NCBI RefSeq assembly: GCF_006016075.1
Contig: NZ_CP040093.1
Coordinates: 496,001 to 560,000, forward strand
Reading direction: 5' to 3'
Origin: Caloramator sp. E03
GTDB lineage: Bacteria > Bacillota > Clostridia > Clostridiales > Caloramatoraceae
Length of the DNA stretch: 64,000 nt
Position numbers and translations under genes: made by a program
Part shown: positions 34,930 through 44,089 of the stretch, one piece after another
Layout: each line of letters opens with the position of its first letter
Position numbering within the stretch: position 1 is the stretch's first letter
The notes under the pieces: generated by a model
What the model was told of the DNA's origin: nothing
Seen by the model: the letters and a program-made list of their open reading frames with translations, nothing else
Database searches by the model: none

Positions 34930-36121
34930 TTTGTACCTCCCATTCTTCCATTTTTATTATTTTAAGATATTCATCAAAAGTTGTAATGCCTTGTAAAACC
35001 ATCGCTTTACATGAGCTTTCAAGGGTAATCATTCCTTTTTTAATGCATAAGGATCTTAATGTGTTTATGTTTCTACAGGTGATTATCTTTTCTCGTATTT
35101 CATTTGTTATGTCTAAAACTTCAAAAACTCCTGTCCTGTCTTTATATCCGGTATTATTACATTTTTTACATCCTTTTCCTTTATATAATTTCACTTTTTC
35201 ATTATTATTAAATCCAATAATATATTTTTCATATTCATTTGCTACATATTCCTCTTTACAATTAGGGCAAATCTTTCTTACAAGCCTTTGAGAGATAATT
35301 CCAGATATTGATGCGGCAATTAGATAAGGCTCTATCCCCATGTCTATAAGCCTTATAATAGACGATACACAATCATAAGTATGAAGTGTGCTTAAAACAA
35401 GGTGACCTGTTGTAGCAGCTCTAATTGCTATTTCTGCAGTTTCATAGTCCCTTATTTCACCAACCATTATAACATCTGGATCCTGTCTTAATATTGCTCT
35501 TAAACCAGTAGTAAATGTAAGTCCTGCCTTTGTATTGACGTTAACCTGGTTTATTCCTTCTATCATATATTCAACAGGATCCTCAATAGTAACAATATTT
35601 TTATCGTCTATATTGAATTCTTTAATTAGGGTATAAAGTGTTGTTGTTTTTCCACTTCCTGTAGGACCTGTTACAAATAAAATTCCCTTACTGTTATTTA
35701 AAATTTTATTAATAATTTTTATATCTCTGTCGCAAAATCCAAGCTCCTTTATGCCTAAAAATATATTTTCTCTATTTAAAATCCTTATTACAGCTTTTTC
35801 CCCATAAATACCTGGCAAAGTTGAAACCCTTAAATCATATATAGCATTATCTATTTTTTCTACTATCCTTCCATCCTTAGGAAGTCTCTTCTCTGCAATA
35901 TCCATACTTGCAAGAACCTTTAATCTTAATATCAAAGCATCAAATATTTCCTTTGAAAATCTTTGATATTCACAAAGGTGCCCATCTATCCTAAACCTAA
36001 CTTTTAAATATGTCTCAAAAGGCTCTATATGTATGTCACTTGCATTTGATTTAATAGCATCTTTTATGATGTCATCAAGCATTTTAACTATTGAAATATT
36101 TTTTATTTCAACAGAGTTCAT
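34892..36121 (-). CDS. pilB: Type IV pilus extension ATPase PilB, lacking the N-terminal domain
   Basis: GspE/PilB family assembly motor. The core is complete: SNASDIHIEPFETYLKVRFRIDG, Walker A GPTGSGKTTTLY, Asp box TIEDPVEYMIEGINQ, Walker B RQDPDVIMVGEIRD, His box TGHLVLSTLHT and a zinc-binding Cys4 module (CPNC, CKKCNNTGY). It has 409 residues against about 560 for standard PilB, as the N-terminal MshEN-type domain, which can bind c-di-GMP, is absent. ATG at 36121 follows GAGGGAT. Only about 30 bases after aroE, so they are probably cotranscribed. Confidence 0.93.
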   Translation of the reverse strand: MNSVEIKNISIVKMLDDIIKDAIKSNASDIHIEPFETYLKVRFRIDGHLCEYQRFSKEIFDALILRLKVLASMDIAEKRLPKDGRIVEKIDNAIYDLRVSTLPGIYGEKAVIRILNRENIFLGIKELGFCDRDIKIINKILNNSKGILFVTGPTGSGKTTTLYTLIKEFNIDDKNIVTIEDPVEYMIEGINQVNVNTKAGLTFTTGLRAILRQDPDVIMVGEIRDYETAEIAIRAATTGHLVLSTLHTYDCVSSIIRLIDMGIEPYLIAASISGIISQRLVRKICPNCKEEYVANEYEKYIIGFNNNEKVKLYKGKGCKKCNNTGYKDRTGVFEVLDITNEIREKIITCRNINTLRSLCIKKGMITLESSCKAMVLQGITTFDEYLKIIKMEEWEVQNDTISRIISKNS

Positions 36122-36152
36122 CCTATTATCCCTCGTTATTTGTAATAATTTA

Positions 36153-36983
36153 CTATAGAGATAAATTATTCTTTACTATTTCAAATATAATATCAATTTG
36201 TTTTTTGTCAACTGATATGCCATTCCATATTTCTTGAGAAATTACCCCTTGAGCAATAAGCATATAAAGCCCATTATAGATTTTTAATCCATATTGCTCT
36301 GCATAACTTAAAAATAAAGTTTTTGAAGGATTATAAATTAAATCAATAGCAACAGAAAAATTTTTAATTAAATCTTTATTAACAGGACAAGCTTCTATAT
36401 TTGGAGCCATACCACATGGAGTACAGTTTATAATATATTCAACATCTTTTATATTAGGTAATAAATCATAAGATATAATTTCTACACAATCTGGCCATTT
36501 CTGTGATAATCCAACTTTAACATCTCTACTTGCAACATATATATTTTTTATGCCTTTATCTATTAAAGAACATAATACCGCTCTTACTACTCCACCCGTT
36601 CCTAATATCAATGCATTTTTTCCCTCTACTTTTAAATTATACTTATCAAGCATCAATGAAAAACCCTGATAATCTGTGTTATAGCCTATTGCTTTTTCCC
36701 CATCAAACAAAATCGTATTAATAGAGCCTATCCTTTTGGCCTCTTCACTTAGTTCATCTATATAATCAATTGATGATATCTTATAGGGAATAGTAACATT
36801 TAAACCTTTAATACCTGAAATTTTACACTCTTCGATAAAATCCTTAAGATTACATGGTTCAATCTCATAAAGTTCATATTTGCCATTGATATTCATTCTT
36901 TTTAATATTTCTTTATGTACAATTGGAGAAATACTATGACTTAGTTTTTGTCCAATAAGCCCATATAAATTATCCTTCACCAT
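36153..36983 (-). CDS. aroE: Shikimate dehydrogenase
   Basis: NADP-dependent reduction of 3-dehydroshikimate in aromatic amino acid synthesis. The substrate site SHSISPIVHKE, the catalytic Lys in GLNVTIPYK, Asp in GYNTDYQGF and the nucleotide motif ILGTGGVVRAVL are all present. ATG at 36983 follows AAAAGGAG by eight bases; 276 residues is typical. It overlaps yqeG by 14 bases, as is common for the yqeG-aroE pair. Confidence 0.95.
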   Translation of the reverse strand: MVKDNLYGLIGQKLSHSISPIVHKEILKRMNINGKYELYEIEPCNLKDFIEECKISGIKGLNVTIPYKISSIDYIDELSEEAKRIGSINTILFDGEKAIGYNTDYQGFSLMLDKYNLKVEGKNALILGTGGVVRAVLCSLIDKGIKNIYVASRDVKVGLSQKWPDCVEIISYDLLPNIKDVEYIINCTPCGMAPNIEACPVNKDLIKNFSVAIDLIYNPSKTLFLSYAEQYGLKIYNGLYMLIAQGVISQEIWNGISVDKKQIDIIFEIVKNNLSL

Positions 36984-37491
36984 CTGAAAACTCCTTTTCA
37001 TATATTAGATTTTTCTTAATTAAACCTTCAATCTTTCTTATAATTTTTGTTGTTATAAATTCTTTACTTGAAATTGGATCAACAAGAATTGTATATGTTT
37101 TACACCTGTTTCCTCCTAATATATCAGTAAATATTTGATCTCCAATAACACATGTATTAAAAGGGGCTGCATTAAGCTTTTTCATTGCACCTTTAAACAT
37201 TATCTTCATAGGCTTAATTCCTACAACAGAAAAATAATCAATATCTAAATCCCCTCTGAATAGTTTAACTCTTCGACCGGAACTATTTGACAGCAGGCAT
37301 ATCTTAAAACCTTGTCTTATAAGATTATTTATTAGTTCTTTAACAGATTCATCAGCAATTTTACTACCCCAAGGCATAAGAGTATTATCTATGTCAATTA
37401 TAAGATTTTCTATTCCTAATTCTTTCAACTTATAAAAGTTTATTTTGTAAATGTTTTTATAATAAAAATCTGGCATCAAAAATTTTTTCAT
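36970..37491 (-). CDS. YqeG family HAD phosphatase
   Basis: A 173-residue HAD-superfamily protein (subfamily IIIA). Motif I is LIIDIDNTLMPWGSK, motif II is CLLSNSSGRRV, and the acidic motif IV is VIGDQIFTDILGGNRC. It resembles the Gep4/YqeG family; Gep4 dephosphorylates phosphatidylglycerol phosphate in yeast mitochondria, but the bacterial substrate is not established. Followed directly by aroE. Confidence 0.9.
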   Translation of the reverse strand: MKKFLMPDFYYKNIYKINFYKLKELGIENLIIDIDNTLMPWGSKIADESVKELINNLIRQGFKICLLSNSSGRRVKLFRGDLDIDYFSVVGIKPMKIMFKGAMKKLNAAPFNTCVIGDQIFTDILGGNRCKTYTILVDPISSKEFITTKIIRKIEGLIKKNLIYEKEFSDGEG

Positions 37492-37612
37492 AATTACCTC
37501 AACTGACTTTTCTTTAATATCTCCTTATATTATACATAAATTAAACATTATTTCCAATATAGACATAAGTTTGACTTTTTATTCTAATATAAATACTTTT
37601 TATTTTGGATAC

Positions 37613-37640
37613 AAAAAAAGAAGCAGCATAATACTGCTTC
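37613..37640 (-). terminator. Intrinsic terminator of sigK
   Basis: GAAGCAG (37634-37640, minus strand) pairs with CTGCTTC (37620-37626), followed by TTTTTTTG. It begins at the sigK stop codon. The 37492-37612 stretch beyond it shows no gene. Confidence 0.88.
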
Positions 37641-38326
37641 TAAACCTTCATTTCCTTTGCAAGCTTTTTTAGAGCCTTTTTCTCTATTCTTGATACATAA
37701 GATCGCGATATTCCAAGTAAAGCCGCTATCTCTCTTTGTGTCTGGGGTTCTCCTTTCAAGCCATATCTTAACTGTATTATAAGTTTTTCTTTACCTTCAA
37801 GTATTTTTTCGATTAGATTATACAGTTTTTTTATAGCTACCTTATTTTCAACTTCATCAAGAACTGCATCACTATCAGTTCCAAGCACGTCTATGAGGCA
37901 TATTTCATTGCCTTCCTTATCTATTCCGATTGGATCTTGAAGGTAAACTTCAGATTTTGATTTTTTGTTTGCTCTTACATACATCAATATTTCATTCTCA
38001 ATGCACTTTGCAGCATAGGTTGCAAGCCTGTTGCCCTTATTATAATCAAAGCTTTCAATAGCTTTAATAAGCCCTATAGTTCCTATAGAAATAAGATCAT
38101 CTGCATCTTTACCCTGTGGGCTAAATTTTTTTATAATATGGGCAACTAACCTTAAATTCCTGGTAATAAGCTCATTTTTGGCATTTTCATCTCCTGATTT
38201 ATATAAGGAAAAAAGATTTTTTTCTTCTTCTTCAGTTAATGGGTAAGGAAATGAACTACTATTTGCAACATATCCTATGAAAGGAACAGAATTGTTAAAT
38301 AGACTAAAAAACATATCCAACAACAA
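37640..38326 (-). CDS. sigK: Late mother-cell sporulation sigma factor SigK (with pro-like N-terminus)
   Basis: Directs late mother-cell gene expression. Region 2 (NELITRNLRLVAHIIKKF, DDLISIGTIGLIKAIESFD, ATYAAKCIENEILMYVR) and region 4 (REIAALLGISRSYVSRIEKKALKKL) are complete. The hydrophobic first 20 or so residues (LLDMFFSLFNNSVPFIGYV) look like the inhibitory pro-sequence removed by SpoIVFB after SpoIVB signalling. The frame is continuous, with no skin-type insertion. The start is TTG at 38326 (TTG at 38323 is equally possible) behind GGGGGTGAAAG; this whole start region lies in an inverted repeat. 228 residues. Confidence 0.95.
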   Translation of the reverse strand: MLLDMFFSLFNNSVPFIGYVANSSSFPYPLTEEEEKNLFSLYKSGDENAKNELITRNLRLVAHIIKKFSPQGKDADDLISIGTIGLIKAIESFDYNKGNRLATYAAKCIENEILMYVRANKKSKSEVYLQDPIGIDKEGNEICLIDVLGTDSDAVLDEVENKVAIKKLYNLIEKILEGKEKLIIQLRYGLKGEPQTQREIAALLGISRSYVSRIEKKALKKLAKEMKV

Positions 38327-38390
38327 ACTTTCACCCCCGGTAGAAGTATTATGTACATACCAGTAACTACCGGGACTTTGGATATGTTTT
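38309..38390 (-). promoter_or_regulatory. Extended inverted repeat covering the sigK translation start
   Basis: Outer arms AAAACATATCCAA (38378-38390, minus strand) and TTGGATATGTTTT (38309-38321) are perfect 13-base complements. Inner arms around 38367-38374 and 38336-38343 (CCCGGTAG against CTACCGGG) add about eight more pairs. The Shine-Dalgarno GGGGGTGAAAG and the TTG start codons lie between or within the arms. If transcribed, the mRNA would fold its own start site. Confidence 0.65.
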
Positions 38391-38473
38391 ACTATATATT
38401 AATACATATAAATTTGAGTTGTAATATTATTTTACCATAGTTTGGTACAATTTGGAATATCAATTAAAACATT

Positions 38474-39109
38474 TTAACTATTTTTTTGTTTTGAAGCAGC
38501 TATCTCTTTTACCTTTGCAATCATTATATCAATTGCAACTTTGTTGTATCCACCTTCTGGAATGATTATATCTGCATATCTTTTAGTAGGTTCCACAAAT
38601 TGGAGATGCATAGGTCTTACCACATTAATATATTGGTTTATTACCGATTCTAATGTTCTTTTCCTTTCTTTTATATCTCTTTGTATCCTTCTTACTATTC
38701 TAACGTCTGCATCAGTGTCTACAAATATTTTAATATCAAGCATATTCCTAATTTCAGGTTCAGTAAGTATTAAAATTCCTTCCAGAATTATAATATCCTT
38801 AGGTTCAACTCTAATAGTTTCTTTAGATCTATTGTGAATTCCAAAGTCATAAATGGGCTTGTCTATTGCCTTACCTTCACAGAGCATCTTTAAATGTTTT
38901 AATAAAAGCTCTGTATCAAAGGCATCTGGGTGATCATAGTTAGTTTTAATCCTTTCTTCAAAGGATAAATGGCTCTGATCCTTATAATATGAGTCCTGCT
39001 CTATAATACATATTTGTTCTTCATTAAGACTCTTGTATATTTCCTGAGCTACTGTACTCTTGCCAGAACCCGTTCCCCCTGTAATTCCAATAAGTATTGG
39101 TTTACTCAT
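38474..39109 (-). CDS. udk: Uridine kinase
   Basis: Phosphorylates uridine and cytidine in pyrimidine salvage. Walker A is [14 protein letters not shown], the substrate-site region [29 protein letters not shown] is characteristic (quoted across one loop), and [18 protein letters not shown] follows. 211 residues is normal. It overlaps trhP by eight bases, matching the trhP2-udk order of B. subtilis. Confidence 0.96.
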   Translation of the reverse strand: MSKPILIGITGGTGSGKSTVAQEIYKSLNEEQICIIEQDSYYKDQSHLSFEERIKTNYDHPDAFDTELLLKHLKMLCEGKAIDKPIYDFGIHNRSKETIRVEPKDIIILEGILILTEPEIRNMLDIKIFVDTDADVRIVRRIQRDIKERKRTLESVINQYINVVRPMHLQFVEPTKRYADIIIPEGGYNKVAIDIMIAKVKEIAASKQKNS

Positions 39110-40334
39110 TATTATCCCCCTTTTCTTTTACAAGCATATCAAAAGACTTTAGTGGCTTTATTGATTTTATCTTATAAATCATCTGTGGATGTGGAGTTGA
39201 ATCAATTTCATTTCCTGCATCATCCCAAATTTCATCAAGTTTTATAGAAAAGTTATCATCCTTAGGAGTTAGTATTTCAATTTCATCTCCTTTAAATATC
39301 CTATTCCTTTGTTCAATAGTTGCTATATTTGTTTCAAAATCATAATCAACAACTATTCCAACAATATCATGAGTTCTTATATATGATGACGTGCTATATA
39401 TCTGCTTTTTAGGTTTTCCAAAATAAAAGCCTGTAGAAAATTCTCTATGGCTTGCCTTTGAAACTTCTTCAAGCCATTTAGGATTAAACACATAATTTTT
39501 ACTATCTTTAAGATAACTATCAATCGCCTGCCTATAGGCTTTTGTAACTGTTGCAACATAATATGAACTCTTCATTCTTCCTTCTATTTTAAAACTGTAA
39601 ACCCCGCTTTCCACAAGCTCTGGTATATACTCTATCATGCAAAGATCCTGAGAATTCATTATATATGTTCCTCTTTCATCTTCAAATACTGGAAAATACT
39701 CTCCAGGACGTTTTTCTTCCATAAGATAATATTTATATCTACAGGGATGAGCACATAATCCCCTATTTGCATCCCTTCCTGTCATATAATTCGAAAGAAG
39801 GCATCTCCCTGAATAGGATATACACATTGCTCCATGAACAAAGGCTTCAATTTCTAAATCATCTGGTACTTTTTCTCTAAGCTCTTTTATCTCTTTTAGT
39901 GACATCTCCCTTGCAAGAACAACCCTCTTTGCTCCAAGTTTATACCAAAATTCTGCCGACTTATAGTTTACATTATTGGCCTGGGTACTGATGTGTATTT
40001 CAAGCTCAGGAGCAGTTTCTTTAACAATAGAGAAAACACCTAAATCAGAAATTATTACAGCATCAACTCCTATATCACTTAGAAACTTAATATATTCAGG
40101 CATACCTTTAATGTCATCATTGTGTGGAAATATGTTTATAGTCACATAAACTTTGGCACCTTTTTCATGGGCAAATTCAACTGCCTTTTTCATAGTTTCT
40201 CTATCAAAGTTGTCAGCCATTGCCCTAAGGCTATATGCCTCTCCTCCTATATATACTGCATCAGCACCATATATAATAGCTGTCTTCAATTTTTCAAGAT
40301 TTCCTGCTGGAGCTAAAAGTTCAATTTTTTTCAT
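39102..40334 (-). CDS. trhP: U32 family tRNA wobble-uridine hydroxylase TrhP
   Basis: Annotated in general as peptidase U32, but the B. subtilis orthologues YrrN/YrrO (TrhP) supply prephenate-dependent 5-hydroxylation of uridine 34 in tRNA. Family motifs are [64 protein letters not shown] (Cys residues likely hold an Fe-S cluster; quoted in shortened stretches) and [20 protein letters not shown] at 40334 follows GGAGG. It is coupled to trmR (TGATG overlap), which completes the same pathway. One copy here instead of two. Confidence 0.88.
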   Translation of the reverse strand: MKKIELLAPAGNLEKLKTAIIYGADAVYIGGEAYSLRAMADNFDRETMKKAVEFAHEKGAKVYVTINIFPHNDDIKGMPEYIKFLSDIGVDAVIISDLGVFSIVKETAPELEIHISTQANNVNYKSAEFWYKLGAKRVVLAREMSLKEIKELREKVPDDLEIEAFVHGAMCISYSGRCLLSNYMTGRDANRGLCAHPCRYKYYLMEEKRPGEYFPVFEDERGTYIMNSQDLCMIEYIPELVESGVYSFKIEGRMKSSYYVATVTKAYRQAIDSYLKDSKNYVFNPKWLEEVSKASHREFSTGFYFGKPKKQIYSTSSYIRTHDIVGIVVDYDFETNIATIEQRNRIFKGDEIEILTPKDDNFSIKLDEIWDDAGNEIDSTPHPQMIYKIKSIKPLKSFDMLVKEKGDNNE

Positions 40335-40990
40335 CAAAGCACCTCCTTAACCTTACAGCTTAAAGCAATACCATCACCAATTGGAAGTACCACCGTTTCA
40401 AGCTCTGGCATATTTGATATATTGCTTAAATATTTTCTCATCCTTTTTACTATAGTAATTTTTCTTCTTATGAGCAACTTATTTGTTGCAATCATTCCTC
40501 TAAAAAGCACATTATCACATATTAAAAGACCATTAATTTTAAGATGTTTTAGGCAATAGGGAAGAAACTTTTCATAGTGACCCTTTGCAGCATCTAAAAA
40601 TACCAAATCATATTCTCCTTCAATATCTTTTAAAACCTCAAGAGCATCTCCTTTTAATATTTTAATATTTTTTTCCATATTCATTATTTTTATATTTTTA
40701 GTTGCCAGTTCATACATAGAATCATTCTTTTCAATAGAAACAACCTCACAACCATCTCCAGCAGCCAATGCCATAACAAGAGCAGAATAACCAATTGCAG
40801 TACCAACTTCAAGTATCCTTTTTACATTATGTGATTTTATTAAAACTCTTAAAAACTGTGCTACCTCAGGATGAATTATAGGAACGTTATTTTCCTTGGC
40901 ATATTCTTCTAAGGTTTTTATATATCCTATACTTTCAGGAATAAGACTTCTTATGTATTCTTCTATATAATCATGCGCAATATTGCTCAT
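40334..40990 (-). CDS. trmR: tRNA 5-hydroxyuridine methyltransferase TrmR
   Basis: SAM-dependent O-methyltransferase that converts ho5U34 to mo5U34. The class-I fold motifs RILEVGTAIGYSALVMALA, CEVVSIEKND and YDLVFLDAAKGHYEKFLPY are clear, and CDNVLFRG is typical of the COMT-like branch. ATG at 40990 follows GGAGG; 218 residues matches B. subtilis YrrM. The neighbour trhP makes its substrate, so the functional assignment is strong. Confidence 0.88.
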   Translation of the reverse strand: MSNIAHDYIEEYIRSLIPESIGYIKTLEEYAKENNVPIIHPEVAQFLRVLIKSHNVKRILEVGTAIGYSALVMALAAGDGCEVVSIEKNDSMYELATKNIKIMNMEKNIKILKGDALEVLKDIEGEYDLVFLDAAKGHYEKFLPYCLKHLKINGLLICDNVLFRGMIATNKLLIRRKITIVKRMRKYLSNISNMPELETVVLPIGDGIALSCKVKEVL

Positions 40991-41021
40991 TTTAACCTCC
41001 AAACATAACAAACATAAAATT

Positions 41022-41059
41022 AATACATGGAAGATTTTAATCTTTTTCTTCCATGTATT
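41022..41059 (-). terminator. Intrinsic terminator between mltG and trmR
   Basis: AATACATGGAAGA (41047-41059, minus strand) pairs over 13 bases with TCTTCCATGTATT (41022-41034), followed by AATTTTATG. It lies after the mltG stop. Confidence 0.72.
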
Positions 41060-41091
41060 AAATATCTTTTACAAAAATTTTTATTTTAATT

Positions 41092-42135
41092 CTAGTTAGT
41101 CTTTAACATCTTCTTATATTTAAGGAATTCATCATAACTATTTGTGAAATAATGGCTTCCATCACCCTTTGACACAAAATATATATAATTAACATCAGCA
41201 GGATTTAAAGCTGCCATAATTGAATTTTTTCCTGGATTACAAATAGGTCCTTGTGGAAGTCCAATATATTTATAGGTATTATAAGGAGAATCAACTTCAA
41301 GGTCTTTATAATATAAAACGCTCTTATGAGTACCCAATGCATACTGAACCGTTGCACAGGATTCAAGTTTCATATTTTTTTGAAGCCTGTTGTAAAAGAC
41401 TTTAGCAATTATAGGTCTTTCAATATCGAGTTTTGCCTCTTCCTCAACTATTGAGGATATTGTAATTATTTCATCAAGAGAATAATTAGTATTTTTCATT
41501 TCTAGAAAAACTGCAGATTTATAAATTTCATTAAATCTTGAAAGCATCTTATCTATTATTTCATGATTACTTGTTCCCTTTTTAAATTGATAAGTATCAG
41601 GAAACAAATACCCTTCAAGCCTTGATTGTCTACTCTGGGGTATGGATTTTAAAAAATCATAATCAAATTTGCCAGTTTGGCATTCTTTAATAAAAGAATT
41701 TATATCATTAACAAGACCTTCTTTATTTAATTTCTCTGCTATTTCTTTTATTGTATATCCCTCAGGTATAGTCACAAAAATAACATCAGGATCTTTATCT
41801 ATTTTACCATTAAAAATCTTTTCAAAAACCTCCAAAGGAGTCATGGAAGTGTTTAAAATATACACACCTTGCTTTAAATTCTTTCCAAGATTCTTACTTC
41901 TTACATAAAATTGAGCAAATAATTTATTTTTGACAATCTTGCTTTTATACAATTTATCAATTACTTCATTTCTATTTTCACCTTTTTCCACTCTAAATAT
42001 CTCTTGTTTCTTACTTTTGGAAATTGGTGAGTTAATGTATTTTTTATAATCCATATATAAAAACAAAGTAAAAAATATGAGTATAAAAAACATTATTAGT
42101 AAGCTTTTGAAAAATTTTTTATAAATAAAATCCAT
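41092..42135 (-). CDS. mltG: Endolytic murein transglycosylase MltG
   Basis: Cleaves nascent glycan strands at the membrane (YceG-like). One N-terminal transmembrane helix (LLIMFFILIFFTLFLYMDY), a LysM-like domain (FVTIPEGYTIKEIAEKLNKEGL) and the catalytic domain with LEGYLFPDTYQF, the catalytic Glu in ISSIVEEEAK and YNTYKYIGLPQGPICNPG. ATG at 42135 follows GGTGGGG at short spacing. 347 residues. The order mltG-trmR-trhP-udk equals yrrL-M-NO-udk of B. subtilis. Confidence 0.94.
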   Translation of the reverse strand: MDFIYKKFFKSLLIMFFILIFFTLFLYMDYKKYINSPISKSKKQEIFRVEKGENRNEVIDKLYKSKIVKNKLFAQFYVRSKNLGKNLKQGVYILNTSMTPLEVFEKIFNGKIDKDPDVIFVTIPEGYTIKEIAEKLNKEGLVNDINSFIKECQTGKFDYDFLKSIPQSRQSRLEGYLFPDTYQFKKGTSNHEIIDKMLSRFNEIYKSAVFLEMKNTNYSLDEIITISSIVEEEAKLDIERPIIAKVFYNRLQKNMKLESCATVQYALGTHKSVLYYKDLEVDSPYNTYKYIGLPQGPICNPGKNSIMAALNPADVNYIYFVSKGDGSHYFTNSYDEFLKYKKMLKTN

Positions 42136-42197
42136 AACCCCACCACTTTTTCTATTTATATTCATATTATATTATTTAAACTTTTATTTAACAAGGC

Positions 42198-44030
42198 TTA
42201 AATACTTTTACTTCTTGAAACTTCTTTCTTTCTAAGATTTGTATCAAGGATCCTCTTTCTCATTCTAATACTTTTAGGTGTAACTTCTACAAGTTCATCA
42301 CTTGTTATAAATTCAAGACATTGCTCTAAGGACATTTCAATAGGTGGGGTAAGCCTTAGTGCTTCATCTGAACCAGCTGCTCTCATATTTGATACATGTT
42401 TCTTTTTGCATACGTTTACATCTATATCTTCTGCTCTTGAACAAACACCAACAATCATCCCTTGATAAACTGGGGTTCCAGGAGCTATAAATAGAGTTCC
42501 CCTCTCCTGAGCATTGTAGAGCCCATAAGTTACAGCTTCACCAGTTTCAAAAGCCACAAGTGCTCCTCTGCTTCTTTCTGGTACATCGCCTTTATAAGGC
42601 TCATATCCATAAAAAACATGATTCATAATTCCATTTCCTTTAGTATCCGTCATAAATTCATTCCTATATCCAATTAGTCCTCTTGCAGGTATCTTAAACT
42701 CAAGCCTTACATAACCATTTATAGCTGATGTCATATTTACCATCTCAGCCCTTCTTATTCCCAGCTTTTCCATTACAACGCCCATGTAATCCTCAGGAAC
42801 ATCAATTGTAAGATATTCAATAGGTTCATATATGTTATTTTCTATTTCCTTTAATATTACCTTTGGTTTTGAAACCTGGAATTCATATCCTTCTCTTCTC
42901 ATAGTTTCTATAAGTATAGATAGATGAAGCTCTCCCCTTCCCGATACCTCAAAAGCATCAGTTGAATCAGTTTCCTTTACTCTAAGGCTTACATTTGTTT
43001 CAAGTTCTTTGAAAAGCCTATCTCTAAGATGTCTTGAAGTCACATAATCGCCTTCTCTTCCAGCAAAAGGACTATCATTAACACTAAAAGTCATTGATAT
43101 AGTTGGCTCATCAATCTTTACAAAGGGCAAAGCCTCTGGATTTTGTATATCTGCAATAGTTTCACCTATACTTATATTAGATATACCTGCTACAGCTACA
43201 ATATCACCAAGAGAAGCTTCTTCAACTTCCTCCTTTTTAAGACCACTAAAAGAATACAAAGTTACAATCTTTCCATTTCTTATAGTTCCATCAGTTCCAC
43301 AAACTGCTACCTGCTGATTTTTTCTTATTTTTCCTCTTTCTATCTTACCTATTGCAATTCTTCCAACATAATCATTTGAGTCTATAGTTGTAACAAGCAT
43401 CTGTAGAGGCTCATCTAAATATCCTGCTGGTGCAGGTATATTGTTTATTATGGTTTCAAATAACGGCTTTAGGTTATCTGAACTATCAGAAAGGCTAAGT
43501 TTTGCAAATCCTTCCTTTGCAGAACAATAAACTACAGGGAACTCAATCTGATCGTCATCGGCTCCAAGCTCAATAAATAACTCTAAAACCATGTCTATAA
43601 CTTCCTCTGGTCTTGCATCTGTCCTGTCAATTTTATTAATAACAACAATAGGCTTTAATTTTAACTCAAGGGCCTTTCTTAAAACAAACCTTGTTTGTGG
43701 CATAGGTCCTTCAAAGGCATCTACTAAAAGAACAACGCCATCAACCATTTTAAGTACTCTTTCAACTTCTCCACCAAAGTCAGCATGTCCTGGTGTATCA
43801 ACAATATTTATTTTTATTCCGTTATAAACAACGGCTGTATTTTTTGAAAGTATTGTGATTCCTCTTTCTCTTTCAAGATCATTAGAATCCATAACCCTCT
43901 CTTCAACTTTTTCATTATTCCTGAATATACCACTTTGTTTTAACATTCCATCTACAAGGGTAGTTTTTCCATGGTCAACATGGGCAATTATTGCAACGTT
44001 TCTAATATCATCTCTTATAACTTTCTCCAT
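42198..44030 (-). CDS. typA: Ribosome-associated GTPase TypA/BipA
   Basis: Translational GTPase involved in ribosome assembly and stress or cold growth. G1 AHVDHGKTTLVDGML, G3 VDTPGHADFGGEVERV and G4 NKIDR are complete; the C-terminal BipA-specific region has RGLIGYRNEFMTDTKGNGIMNHVF and GTLFIAPGTPVYQGM. ATG at 44030 follows GGAGG by eight bases; 610 residues is full length. Its leader contains a strong promoter, a palindrome and an 11-base-pair hairpin. Confidence 0.97.
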   Translation of the reverse strand: MEKVIRDDIRNVAIIAHVDHGKTTLVDGMLKQSGIFRNNEKVEERVMDSNDLERERGITILSKNTAVVYNGIKINIVDTPGHADFGGEVERVLKMVDGVVLLVDAFEGPMPQTRFVLRKALELKLKPIVVINKIDRTDARPEEVIDMVLELFIELGADDDQIEFPVVYCSAKEGFAKLSLSDSSDNLKPLFETIINNIPAPAGYLDEPLQMLVTTIDSNDYVGRIAIGKIERGKIRKNQQVAVCGTDGTIRNGKIVTLYSFSGLKKEEVEEASLGDIVAVAGISNISIGETIADIQNPEALPFVKIDEPTISMTFSVNDSPFAGREGDYVTSRHLRDRLFKELETNVSLRVKETDSTDAFEVSGRGELHLSILIETMRREGYEFQVSKPKVILKEIENNIYEPIEYLTIDVPEDYMGVVMEKLGIRRAEMVNMTSAINGYVRLEFKIPARGLIGYRNEFMTDTKGNGIMNHVFYGYEPYKGDVPERSRGALVAFETGEAVTYGLYNAQERGTLFIAPGTPVYQGMIVGVCSRAEDIDVNVCKKKHVSNMRAAGSDEALRLTPPIEMSLEQCLEFITSDELVEVTPKSIRMRKRILDTNLRKKEVSRSKSI

Positions 44031-44049
44031 TTTAGCAACCTCCAAAAAT

Positions 44050-44085
44050 AATAGGATACTATTTAGTATCCTATTGTTAACAATA
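44050..44085 (-). promoter_or_regulatory. typA leader hairpin and overlapping palindrome
   Basis: AATAGGATACT (44065-44075, minus strand) pairs with AGTATCCTATT (44050-44060) around a four-base loop, followed by ATTTTT and then at once by the typA Shine-Dalgarno GGAGG. A separate 14-base perfect palindrome, TATTGTTAACAATA (44072-44085), lies at the predicted transcription start. The hairpin could be an attenuator; the palindrome could be an operator. Confidence 0.5.
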
Positions 44086-44089
44086 TTTT

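Noticed and set aside
37640-38326. A skin-type element interrupting sigK
   Set aside because: The sigK frame is continuous over regions 2 to 4 with no recombinase gene nearby.
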